This document shows, piece by piece, positions 16,084 to 23,055 of a stretch of DNA of 64,000 nucleotides (positions are counted from its first letter, which is position 1; every line of letters starts with the position of its first letter). The notes under the pieces were generated by a model. That model searched no databases. It saw only the letters and a program-made list of their open reading frames with translations, and had not been told where the DNA came from. The position numbers and the translations under genes were made by a program. This stretch comes from JAHIKV01 sp965195225 (GTDB lineage Bacteria > Planctomycetota > Planctomycetia > Pirellulales > Thermoguttaceae), in the NCBI GenBank assembly GCA_965195225.1, contig CBDAFL010000182.1, positions 1 to 64,000 on the forward strand, given 5' to 3'.

Positions 16084-16570
16084 CTGCTACCGCGACTGCT
16101 CCACCTTGGTTGGCTCGGGACGCTTCCGTTAAGAAGCAGTTTCCTCCCCGCCGTGTTGTCTAAAACTCTGCCTACAATAAGTGTTACCGATAAACCATTA
16201 AGTTCCCCAGTGTAGCAAACGGCTGGCAGAATGCAAGACGGCTTGGGGTATACGCGGTAACTCGTTGCCGCCAAACCACTTAGGGCCTGAACGAACGGTA
16301 GTTGGTAGAATTTGGGTGGCACGTCCCTGAGCGCAGCGGAGGGCGTGGGGAACGACCAAACCACGCCCTTCGCTACGCTCAGGGACGTGCCACCCTTTGA
16401 CCACCCTACGCTGTACGGAAGTGTCCACACCCCCGGGAAATCCGGCGCCGCATCGTTACTACTTGATATTCCTTCACTTCCGAACGGAATGGCACATACA
16501 ATTTCCCCCCCGGCCAAAGACCGGGTAAAATAAGAGTGTGAAGGATCAATTGCACGGAGCAACGAAGGCC
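16084..16570. other. Gene-free stretch upstream of rpsO
   Basis: The 487 bases between divergent rpsO and the TPR gene hold one complete palindromic repeat (16314-16395) and presumably both promoters. No RNA gene or convincing small reading frame was seen. Confidence 0.6.
16314..16395. repeat. Palindromic repeat, GGGTGGCACG family, copy 1
   Basis: GGGTGGCACGTCCCTGAGCG at the left is mirrored by CGCTCAGGGACGTGCCACCC-like sequence at the right. Other copies lie at 24996-25071 and 53927-54006. Confidence 0.9.
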
Positions 16571-17113
16571 ATGAACCACAAAGACCGCCTCCGATCCAGA
16601 AAGATTCGGCGTGAAGCCGAGGGCTATCTGGAGCTTGGCATGCCCCAACACGCCTTGCAGGCGTTGGGACGGCTGGGCGATCCGGCGCTGTTCGACGCCG
16701 AAGCGCTCTGTCTCTGGGGCGAAGGTTTGCAGGAGCTGGAGCGATATTTCGAGGCCCTGATGCCCCTGGAACGCGCCGCCCGGCTGGCCCCGGGAAATGT
16801 CCGCGTCCACCTCGCGCTAGGCTGGTGCTACAAACGCACCGCACGCCTCGATTTGGCCATCGGCGCCCTGGAGAGATCGCTGGAGGTTAATCCCGACGAA
16901 ACGCTGCTCCATTACAATCTGGCCTGCTACCTGAGCCTGGCCGGTCTGCGCCGCCGGGCGCTGGGACATCTTACCCAAGCGCTGGCGATGACCCCGATCT
17001 ACCGCCAAATGGTCGAAGAGGAGGCCGATTTCGATCCGATCCGATCCGACCCAGAGTTCCAGGCGATCTGTGCGAGTGCGAGAGATCAGGGGTCAGGGGT
17101 CAGGGGTCAGTGA
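16571..17113 (+). CDS. Small TPR-repeat protein
   Basis: About 180 residues with tandem tetratricopeptide helices: EAEGYLELGMPQHALQALGRLG, LWGEGLQELERYFEALMPLERAARLAPGN, then VHLALGWCYKRTARLDLAIGALERSLEVNPDE and a final helix pair. TPR stacks mediate protein-protein contacts; the partner is unknown. The Met at 16571 is preferred to one 11 codons upstream because basic, TPR-like sequence begins there. The last residues, GSGVRGQ, are encoded by a run of GGGGTCA heptamers, so the natural C-terminus was probably altered by this repeat. The gene overlaps the convergent MnmE-like gene by 21 bases through the same repeat. Confidence 0.75.
   Translation: MNHKDRLRSRKIRREAEGYLELGMPQHALQALGRLGDPALFDAEALCLWGEGLQELERYFEALMPLERAARLAPGNVRVHLALGWCYKRTARLDLAIGALERSLEVNPDETLLHYNLACYLSLAGLRRRALGHLTQALAMTPIYRQMVEEEADFDPIRSDPEFQAICASARDQGSGVRGQ
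17086..17110. repeat. GGGGTCA heptamer run
   Basis: TCAGGGGTCAGGGGTCAGGG continuing to 17110. It provides the 3' ends of two convergent genes. The same heptamer on the opposite strand appears at about 19371-19390. Confidence 0.8.
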
Positions 17114-18193
17114 AGAGCCCTTTTCGTTCTTCGACAAACGCCGGACCGCTTCGACTTGCTCGGCCGTAAACGGCACGGCGGCCCCAAGCGGCGGAGGATC
17201 GGGTACAAGATGCCGGGAAATCGTTTCCAGTAGGGCCACGATTCCGCCCCCGGCCAACGCGCTGATCGACAACCCAGCAGCCCTATCGCCTGGCGCAGCC
17301 GGCAGATCGCACTTGTTGTGTACCAATACCGCGCCGGGCCATTTTTCGACCAACGCCCGATCGGCGTCCGACCACGGCTCGCTTCGGTCGAAGATCAAGA
17401 CCACCAGATCGGCGTGGGAGAGTCGCTGCTCGGCCAGCTTGATTCCGGCCTGCTCCACACCGTCCGCTTCCTCGCGCAGCCCTGCCGTGTCGCATAACTC
17501 GACCGTCCAGCCGTCGATGGCCGTGGTCAGCGTGACCGCGTCGCGGGTGGTTCCGGGCGTGCGATGCACGATCGCCCGCGCGTATCCCGCCAGGGCGTTG
17601 ATCGTGCTGCTCTTGCCAACGTTCGGCCTGCCGGCCAGCACCACGCTCCATGGCCGGACCAAGTGACGCCCCAATTCCGCCCGACCGAGCAACGCGTCGA
17701 TTCGTTGCCTCGCGGCCGAGGTGTCGCCGCGGTTGATTACCCTACGGATTTCATCCATCTCGCGGCCAAGCGCCCCTCGATGTTGATCGAGGAGTATGGC
17801 GGCCGTTCGTTCGGTGCGGGCGTCGGCCAGCGCGAGAAGCGCGTCGGCCGCAATTCGGTCTTCGAGGCCGTCGGCAATCCAGTCGCGCCACGCCACGCGC
17901 CGGCAACCCGCCGAAACCAGCGACTCCTCGATCATCGACACGGCGGCCGTTCCGCCGTGACAGTGCAGTTCGACGGTGTCTTCTCCGCGACATCGAAGCA
18001 CGACTTCCTCGCCGTCGAAGCGACCGACGACGAGCCGATCGGCGGAATGAGTCGTCAAGGGTTTTCCGTCGCGGGCGAGAAACCGCGTTTGAACTGTTTC
18101 GGCGGCTCCCGGTCCCTCGACGCGCAACGTGGCGACCGCCCCGCGCCCCGGAGGGGTCAGTTGGATCACGCGAAGTGGCTGCTTGTGAATCAT
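17093..18193 (-). CDS. MnmE (TrmE)-like GTPase lacking the catalytic C-terminus
   Basis: A protein of 366 residues. The N-terminal part matches the MnmE tetrahydrofolate-binding domain (TPPGRGAVATLRVEGPGA and VELHCHGGTAAV). The G domain is complete: G1 AGRPNVGKSS at 187-196, TPGTTRDAVT, DTAG at 235-238 and NKCD at 293-296. True MnmE proteins are about 450 residues and end in a helical domain with the essential CxGK motif. Here the protein ends ...AVRRLSKNEKGSSLTPDP with no such Cys, so it should not perform the tRNA U34 modification by itself. It may be a paralogue with another GTP-dependent role. No mnmG lies nearby. The last residues derive from the GGGGTCA repeat. Confidence 0.75.
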   Translation of the reverse strand: MIHKQPLRVIQLTPPGRGAVATLRVEGPGAAETVQTRFLARDGKPLTTHSADRLVVGRFDGEEVVLRCRGEDTVELHCHGGTAAVSMIEESLVSAGCRRVAWRDWIADGLEDRIAADALLALADARTERTAAILLDQHRGALGREMDEIRRVINRGDTSAARQRIDALLGRAELGRHLVRPWSVVLAGRPNVGKSSTINALAGYARAIVHRTPGTTRDAVTLTTAIDGWTVELCDTAGLREEADGVEQAGIKLAEQRLSHADLVVLIFDRSEPWSDADRALVEKWPGAVLVHNKCDLPAAPGDRAAGLSISALAGGGIVALLETISRHLVPDPPPLGAAVPFTAEQVEAVRRLSKNEKGSSLTPDP

Positions 18194-18197
18194 AAAT

Positions 18198-18269
18198 GTT
18201 TAGCCCCGGCACTCGTGCCAGGTGTAATGCGTCATAGCCGATCGCCGGCCACGAGTGGCCGGGCTAAAC
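18198..18269. repeat. Imperfect palindrome GTTTAGCCCCGGCACTCGTG
   Basis: GTTTAGCCCCGGCACTCGTG at the left pairs imperfectly with CACGAGTGGCCGGGCTAAAC at the right. It sits between two divergent genes. Confidence 0.7.
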
Positions 18270-18349
18270 CGGACCACTCTTTGTACGGTTTCCGCCCTGC
18301 CTGTTCAACCCGCTTGCAGCCGCGCCGGGCAACTGATACGCTACGCCGC

Positions 18350-19312
18350 ATGGGATACTTGATCGGAACCGACGAAGCGGGCTATGGCCCAAACCTCGGC
18401 CCGCTGGTGATCTCGGCCACCGCCTGGGAAGTCCCCGACGACGTCGGAAACGAAGACCTCCACGAGCGGCTGGCGGGGGTCATCTCTCCGAAGCCCGTGA
18501 GGAAAAACGGGCCACGCGTGGCAATGGCCGACTCGAAATCGCTCTATACGCCAGGCAAGGGACTGCGGAACCTGGAACTGGGACTCTGGGCCGCGCTCGC
18601 GGCGCTGGACCTTGTGCCCCGCTCCTGGCGAGACCTGTGGCGCGACCTCGCGCCGGGTTCGATCGATCGGATGCGGTCGATCCCCTGGTGTGCCGACTAC
18701 GACGAACCGGTCCCGATCGACTGCGACGCCGAGCAATGCGCGGCCGCGGCCGAGACCTTGCGGGCGGGATTGGCCGACGCCGGGGTGAAGTTGATTGCGG
18801 TCCGCAGCCGCGCCGTTTTTGAAGAGGAGTTCAACTCCCTGGTCGAACGATACGGCTCGAAGGGGACCGCGCTCTCGCGGCAAACGCTCGCGCTCGCCGC
18901 CGAAATCATCGAGTCGCTTCCTTCGGGGCCGGTCTCGATGGTCTGCGACAAGCACGGCGGACGCAACCGCTACGGGCCGCTGCTGGCAAAGCAATTCCCA
19001 GATTGGGTAATCGAAGTCCGCGGCGAGGGACGCCAGGCAAGCCGTTACCGTTTCGGACCGGCGGACCGCCGCGTCGAGGTCTGTTTTCGCATCAAGGCCG
19101 AGGCGTGTCTGCCGGCCGCGTTGGCCTCGATGGCGTCGAAATACCTCCGCGAGTTGGCCATGCGGGCGGTGAACGAGTTCTGGCGCCGCCGCTTGCCCGA
19201 GTTGCGCCCCACCGCCGGATATCCGCAAGACGCAAAGCGGTTTCGCGCCGATATAGCCGAAGAACAGCGACGCTTGCACATTTCTGATCGAGTGCTGTGG
19301 AGAATTGTTTAG
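18350..19312 (+). CDS. RNase HII-like protein, divergent and enlarged
   Basis: A protein of 320 residues. The opening GTDEAGYGPNLGPLVISAT parallels the RNase HII active-site strand (DEAGRGPxxGP), with Asp and Glu kept. MADSKSLY corresponds to the ADSKKL block, SMVCDKHGGR probably carries the third acid, and ASMASKYLRELAMRAVNEFW corresponds to the SIxAKxxRD helix, although here the final acid is Glu. Canonical RNase HII is about 200 residues; this protein has roughly 100 additional residues in the middle. It may cleave RNA in DNA hybrids or may be a related planctomycete nuclease of different specificity. The stop codon is the TAG at the edge of a palindromic repeat. Confidence 0.65.
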   Translation: MGYLIGTDEAGYGPNLGPLVISATAWEVPDDVGNEDLHERLAGVISPKPVRKNGPRVAMADSKSLYTPGKGLRNLELGLWAALAALDLVPRSWRDLWRDLAPGSIDRMRSIPWCADYDEPVPIDCDAEQCAAAAETLRAGLADAGVKLIAVRSRAVFEEEFNSLVERYGSKGTALSRQTLALAAEIIESLPSGPVSMVCDKHGGRNRYGPLLAKQFPDWVIEVRGEGRQASRYRFGPADRRVEVCFRIKAEACLPAALASMASKYLRELAMRAVNEFWRRRLPELRPTAGYPQDAKRFRADIAEEQRRLHISDRVLWRIV

Positions 19313-19373
19313 CGGCCGTCGGCACGACGGCCTGTGAGCCGCCCCAGGCCGCCGTGCCGGCGGCCGCTAAACT
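19307..19373. repeat. Palindrome GTTTAGCGGCCGTCGGCACG
   Basis: GTTTAGCGGCCGTCGGCACG is mirrored by CGTGCCGGCGGCCGCTAAAC. The TAG inside the left arm is the stop codon of the RNase HII-like gene. Confidence 0.85.
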
Positions 19374-19397
19374 GACCCCTGACCCCTGGACCCTGCA

Positions 19398-19892
19398 ATG
19401 GACCTTTACATTGTTCGCCACGCATGGGCTGCCGATCGGGACGACGCCCAGTGGCCAGACGACGATTTGCGACCGCTCACCGAGGAGGGCCGGCGGCGGT
19501 TCGCACGGGTCGTGAAAACGCTGGTCTCTCGCGGCGTTTCGCCGCAGTTGATCGGCGTCAGTCCTTTGACCCGCTGCGTGGAGACCGCCCAGCTTCTGGC
19601 CGCCGGCATCGACGACAAGCCCGAGGTCGTCCCGCTCGATCAATTGCGGCCGGGCAGCGACCTGGATGGTCTGTTGCGGTGGACGGCCCGCCGGGCACGT
19701 TCGCACGAGCGGATCGCCTGGGTCGGCCATGCACCGGACGTAGGCCGGCTGACCGCCACGCTGATCGGACAGCCGGACGGCCTGATCCATTTCGCCAAAG
19801 GTGCGGCGGCATGCGTCCGCTTCGACGGTCCGCCGACGAAAGGCGAAGGCGAACTCTGCTGGCTGGTCACGGCAAAGATGCTGGGATGTTAA
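19398..19892 (+). CDS. sixA: SixA-like phosphohistidine phosphatase
   Basis: A protein of 164 residues in the histidine phosphatase superfamily. MDLYIVRHAWA holds the catalytic RHG-type motif (here RHA, as is common in SixA), LTEEGRRRF the arginine helix, SPLTRCVETAQLL the second Arg motif, and WVGHAPDVGRL the second catalytic His. SixA removes phosphate from His of phosphotransfer domains or of the nitrogen PTS. It is followed by a palindromic repeat and then nifU in the same direction. Confidence 0.87.
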   Translation: MDLYIVRHAWAADRDDAQWPDDDLRPLTEEGRRRFARVVKTLVSRGVSPQLIGVSPLTRCVETAQLLAAGIDDKPEVVPLDQLRPGSDLDGLLRWTARRARSHERIAWVGHAPDVGRLTATLIGQPDGLIHFAKGAAACVRFDGPPTKGEGELCWLVTAKMLGC

Positions 19893-19903
19893 TCGAGGGC
19901 CGA

Positions 19904-19972
19904 GGGTTGGCCGCTTCAGCGGCCAATATGCAGTGGTCTCTCCACATATTGGCCGCTGAAGCGGCCAACCCT
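19904..19972. repeat. Palindrome GGTTGGCCGCTTCAGCGGCC
   Basis: GGTTGGCCGCTTCAGCGGCC and the mirror GGCCGCTGAAGCGGCCAACC flank about 25 bases. Each arm is itself palindromic. A single arm occurs at 6541-6556. Confidence 0.85.
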
Positions 19973-20026
19973 CCGCCTTTTCATCCCTTCCCCTTGCCGA
20001 GGGTGGCCTCGCCGCATAGACTGAAA

Positions 20027-20047
20027 TATGGATATTTTGGATACATA
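20027..20047. promoter_or_regulatory. Weak dyad upstream of nifU
   Basis: TATGGAT, seven bases, ATACATA: an imperfect dyad ending 11 bases before the nifU ATG in an AT-rich pocket. It could be a binding site for an iron-sulfur regulator or just the promoter -10 region. Confidence 0.25.
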
Positions 20048-20057
20048 GAGGTGTGTA

Positions 20058-21029
20058 ATGGCGTGGGAATATAGCGAAAAAACAAAAAAACTCTTCATGG
20101 ACGCCGTTCACGGCAAGCCGGGAACGCACCTCGGCGAGATCGAAAACCCGGACGGATTCGGCGAACACGGCTCGTTGGCCTGCGGCGACGCAATCCGATT
20201 TACCTTTCGCGTCCGGCGCCATCCGACGGACCCGATACAAGATGTCATCACGGAAGCCCGCTACCTGACTTTCGGCTGCACCTCGGCCATTGCCGCCTCG
20301 GAGGCGCTTTGCGCTCTGATCGTGCAAGGGGGCCGCACGCCCATCGAGGCGCTGAAAATTACGAATCAGGACATCGTGAACTATCTCGAGGGCTTGCCTC
20401 GCCAGAAAATCCACTGCTCGGTCATGGGGGCCGAGGCGCTCGAGGCGGCCGTCTTCAACTGGGCACAACGACGCGGCGTCGATCTGCAAAACCTGGGTGT
20501 CGATTTGCACACCGATGAACGGGCGGAAGGCCGCATCGTCTGCAAGTGTTTCTCCTTGAGCGAGCCTTACATTCTCCGCAAGATTCGAGAGCTGAATCTC
20601 CACACGATTGCCGAGATCACCAGCGCCATCAAGGCAGGCGGGGCATGCACGTCGTGCCACCACGTCCCCGGCGGGTTGCAAGACCTACTGGACAAAACCT
20701 GGGGGGACGGCAAGCCGCAACTCAAGACGCTGCCGTCGCTCCACATTCTCAACAACGTTTCCGCCAAACCCGTCGATGAAGAACCGTCGTCCATCTCGAC
20801 GTATCAATTCGGCAAAAAAATCGAAAAAGCCGTCGACCAGTACGTGCGTCCCATGCTTCGCAAAGACGGCGGCGACGTGGAAATCGTGGACATCAAGGGC
20901 ACCCTGGTTTATTGCCGGCTGGTGGGTGCCTGCCAGGGGTGCGCCCATGCCGACCAGACCTTGCGGATATTGGTCGAACAAACCCTGAAAGAAATGATCG
21001 ATGAGCGGATTCGAGTCATCGGCGTGTGA
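20058..21029 (+). CDS. nifU: NifU-type iron-sulfur cluster scaffold, three domains
   Basis: A protein of 323 residues with the full NifU layout. The N-terminal IscU-like domain has its three cluster cysteines in SLACGDAIRF, TFGCTSAIAASEAL and KIHCSVMGAEAL. The central 2Fe-2S domain is of the BFD type (IVCKCFSLSEPYI and GGACTSCHHVPGG). The C-terminal NFU domain runs from VRPMLRKDGGDVEIVD to GACQGCAHADQTLR with its CxxC. It assembles Fe-S clusters on sulfur supplied by the cysteine desulfurase encoded 830 bases downstream. No nitrogenase genes are present, so this is probably general Fe-S assembly. The ATG follows AGAGGTG. Confidence 0.93.
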   Translation: MAWEYSEKTKKLFMDAVHGKPGTHLGEIENPDGFGEHGSLACGDAIRFTFRVRRHPTDPIQDVITEARYLTFGCTSAIAASEALCALIVQGGRTPIEALKITNQDIVNYLEGLPRQKIHCSVMGAEALEAAVFNWAQRRGVDLQNLGVDLHTDERAEGRIVCKCFSLSEPYILRKIRELNLHTIAEITSAIKAGGACTSCHHVPGGLQDLLDKTWGDGKPQLKTLPSLHILNNVSAKPVDEEPSSISTYQFGKKIEKAVDQYVRPMLRKDGGDVEIVDIKGTLVYCRLVGACQGCAHADQTLRILVEQTLKEMIDERIRVIGV

Positions 21030-21149
21030 AAGCAGTTGTCCCTCTCTCTTCGGGTGAGGGCGTTGGGAGGCAGGGATGTGGGAAAACACCACTTGCCCAC
21101 TTTCCCTTTGTGTGGTAGAATGGAGGTGTCAAGTACGGGAGCATCGTTT

Positions 21150-21419
21150 ATGACCACCAAAACAGCGGACGACAAGGGACGAGTCACTCTGGGAAGCCGG
21201 TTTGCCAACCAGACCGTCATCGTCGAAGACGTGGACGCGACGGAAGTGCGGATCACGTTGGCCGAGGTCATCCCCCAACGCGAAGTCTGGCTGCACAAGA
21301 ACCCCAAGGCGAAGGCTTCGGTGCTTCGGGGATTGGAACAAGCCAAGGCGGGCAAGAAGGCAAAATCGCCGCCCGATCTGAAAGCCGACGCACGATTGGC
21401 CGAGCAACTGGACGACTGA
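21150..21419 (+). CDS. Putative AbrB-like antitoxin
   Basis: 89 residues. The N-terminus MTTKTADDKGRVTLGSRFANQTVIVE resembles the swapped-hairpin AbrB/SpoVT fold (DxxGRVTLP-type core). The C-terminal half is basic and helical and would wrap a toxin. The start at 21150 has GGGAG at a suitable distance; a Met ten codons upstream is less likely. A RelE-like protein is encoded 75 bases downstream, so together they look like a type II toxin-antitoxin pair set between nifU and nifS. Confidence 0.6.
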   Translation: MTTKTADDKGRVTLGSRFANQTVIVEDVDATEVRITLAEVIPQREVWLHKNPKAKASVLRGLEQAKAGKKAKSPPDLKADARLAEQLDD

Positions 21420-21494
21420 TGTTTTTCCTCCTTGCACGAGAAATAGTGATTCGTTTTGTCCGATGGCAAGAAACATAACACTTCAATCCGCGTG

Positions 21495-21842
21495 ATGTTT
21501 ACACTCGTTTGGACGCCGGAGGCGAAAGCCGCCTATGACGAGTTGAAGGCCAAGGCCGAAGCCAGCCTTGCGTCTCGTCGAAAGAAAAGTAAGGCGAAAT
21601 CCTCGAAAGGCGAAGGTTTGTTCAAGCAGGTCCACAAGACTTTGACGCTGTTGGCGTCGAATCCAAAGCATCCCGGTCTGCAAACGCACGAGTACCACTC
21701 TCTGCCGCATCCTTACGACCCAAAGCAGAAAGTGTTCGAGGCGTACGCGCAGAATCAAACGCCTGGCGCCTATCGGATATTCTGGTGCTATGGTCCTGGA
21801 AGGCGGCAGATTACGCTCGTCGCCATCACGCCGCACCCGTGA
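21495..21842 (+). CDS. Putative RelE/ParE-superfamily toxin
   Basis: 115 residues: FTLVWTPEAKAAYDELKAKAE, a basic linker, then GLFKQVHKTLTLLASNPKHPGLQTHEY and a strand-rich end GAYRIFWCYGPGRRQITLVAITPHP. The order helix pair, turn, YRIFW strand and final ITLV strand matches RelE/ParE-type mRNA interferases or gyrase inhibitors. It differs from the other toxins in the window by the long Lys-rich insertion at residues 25-40. The start ATG at 21495 lies 75 bases after the antitoxin. The stop is 16 bases before nifS. Confidence 0.6.
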   Translation: MFTLVWTPEAKAAYDELKAKAEASLASRRKKSKAKSSKGEGLFKQVHKTLTLLASNPKHPGLQTHEYHSLPHPYDPKQKVFEAYAQNQTPGAYRIFWCYGPGRRQITLVAITPHP

Positions 21843-21858
21843 TAAAGCGGAGATTTTT

Positions 21859-23055
21859 ATGAATATTATTTACGCCGACAACAACGCCACCACGCGGGTT
21901 GCGCCGGAAGTTGTCGAGACAATGATGCCGTTTTTGACGACGGAATACTTCAATCCGAGTTCCATGTACGAACCGGCCCGGCGCGCGGCCGATGCGCTGG
22001 CGCGGTCACGCGCGGAAATCGCCCGGCATTTCGGACTGGCCGATCCGAACGCGATCATCTTCACCGGTTGTGCGACGGAAAGCACCAACGCGGCGATCTT
22101 CGGCGCGGTCAGGGCGAATCCGAACCGCCGTCACGTCATCACAACCGCCGTGGAACACCCGGCCGTCCTCGGCGTCTGCAAGGAACTGGAGCGGGACGGT
22201 TGCGAGGTGACTTTTTTGGGTGTCGACGCCCAAGGCAATCTGGACGTCGGCGAGTTCATCCGTGCCCTGCGGCCCGACACGCTGCTGGTCACGATCATGC
22301 ACGCCAACAACGAGACCGGCGTGATTTTTCCGATCGAGCAGCTCGCGCGGCTGACGAAGGAAACCGATCCTGCCATCATCTTTCACACCGACGCGACGCA
22401 ATCGGTCGGCAAGATACCGATCGACCTGCGGGGCGAATTCCAGCACGTGGATATGCTGTCGTTTTCCGGCCACAAGCTTCACGCCCCGAAGGGCGTCGGC
22501 GTCTTGTATGTCAAGCGCGGCACTCGATGCCGGCCGTTTCTGATCGGCGGACATCAGGAAGAAGGCCGCCGAGCCGGGACGGAAAACGTGTCCTACATCG
22601 TCGGCTTGGCCAAGGCGTTGCAGTTGGCCGCCGAAGGTTTCCTGGACGAGAACACGCGGGTGCTCGGGCTGCGCGACCGTTTGGAAAAGGCGATTGAAGA
22701 ACGAATTCCCCACGTCGAGATCAACGGCCGCGGCGCGACTCGGCTTCCCAACACGCTTAACGTCTCCTGCCATGGCGTGGAGGGAGAATCGATGCTCTTT
22801 CAGATGAGCGAATACGGCATTTGCGCGTCGAGTGGCTCTGCCTGCACGTCCGGCTCGTTGGAGCCTTCCCACGTATTGCGGGCCATGAAAATACCGGACG
22901 CCGCCGTCCAAGGCTCCGTTCGTTTCAGCTTCAGCCGCTACAACACAGAGGCGGAGGTGAATCGCATCATCGAGGCGTTTCCCAAAATGGTCGCCAACGT
23001 GCGGCGGCTTTCGCCCTATTGGGACCAGGAAAAGAACTCGCCCCGGCTCGGCTGA
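21859..23055 (+). CDS. nifS: Cysteine desulfurase NifS/IscS
   Basis: A protein of 398 residues. IYADNNATTRVAPEVVETM begins the PLP-enzyme fold. The PLP-binding Lys lies in SFSGHKLHAPKGVG. The mobile active-site Cys lies in CASSGSACTSGSLEPSHVLRAM. The loop is short, as in NifS/IscS group I enzymes. It turns cysteine into alanine and hands persulfide sulfur to NifU. The ATG at 21859 begins the conserved region and follows AGCGGAGA. The 3' end overlaps the convergent HEAT-protein gene by 40 bases. Confidence 0.94.
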   Translation: MNIIYADNNATTRVAPEVVETMMPFLTTEYFNPSSMYEPARRAADALARSRAEIARHFGLADPNAIIFTGCATESTNAAIFGAVRANPNRRHVITTAVEHPAVLGVCKELERDGCEVTFLGVDAQGNLDVGEFIRALRPDTLLVTIMHANNETGVIFPIEQLARLTKETDPAIIFHTDATQSVGKIPIDLRGEFQHVDMLSFSGHKLHAPKGVGVLYVKRGTRCRPFLIGGHQEEGRRAGTENVSYIVGLAKALQLAAEGFLDENTRVLGLRDRLEKAIEERIPHVEINGRGATRLPNTLNVSCHGVEGESMLFQMSEYGICASSGSACTSGSLEPSHVLRAMKIPDAAVQGSVRFSFSRYNTEAEVNRIIEAFPKMVANVRRLSPYWDQEKNSPRLG

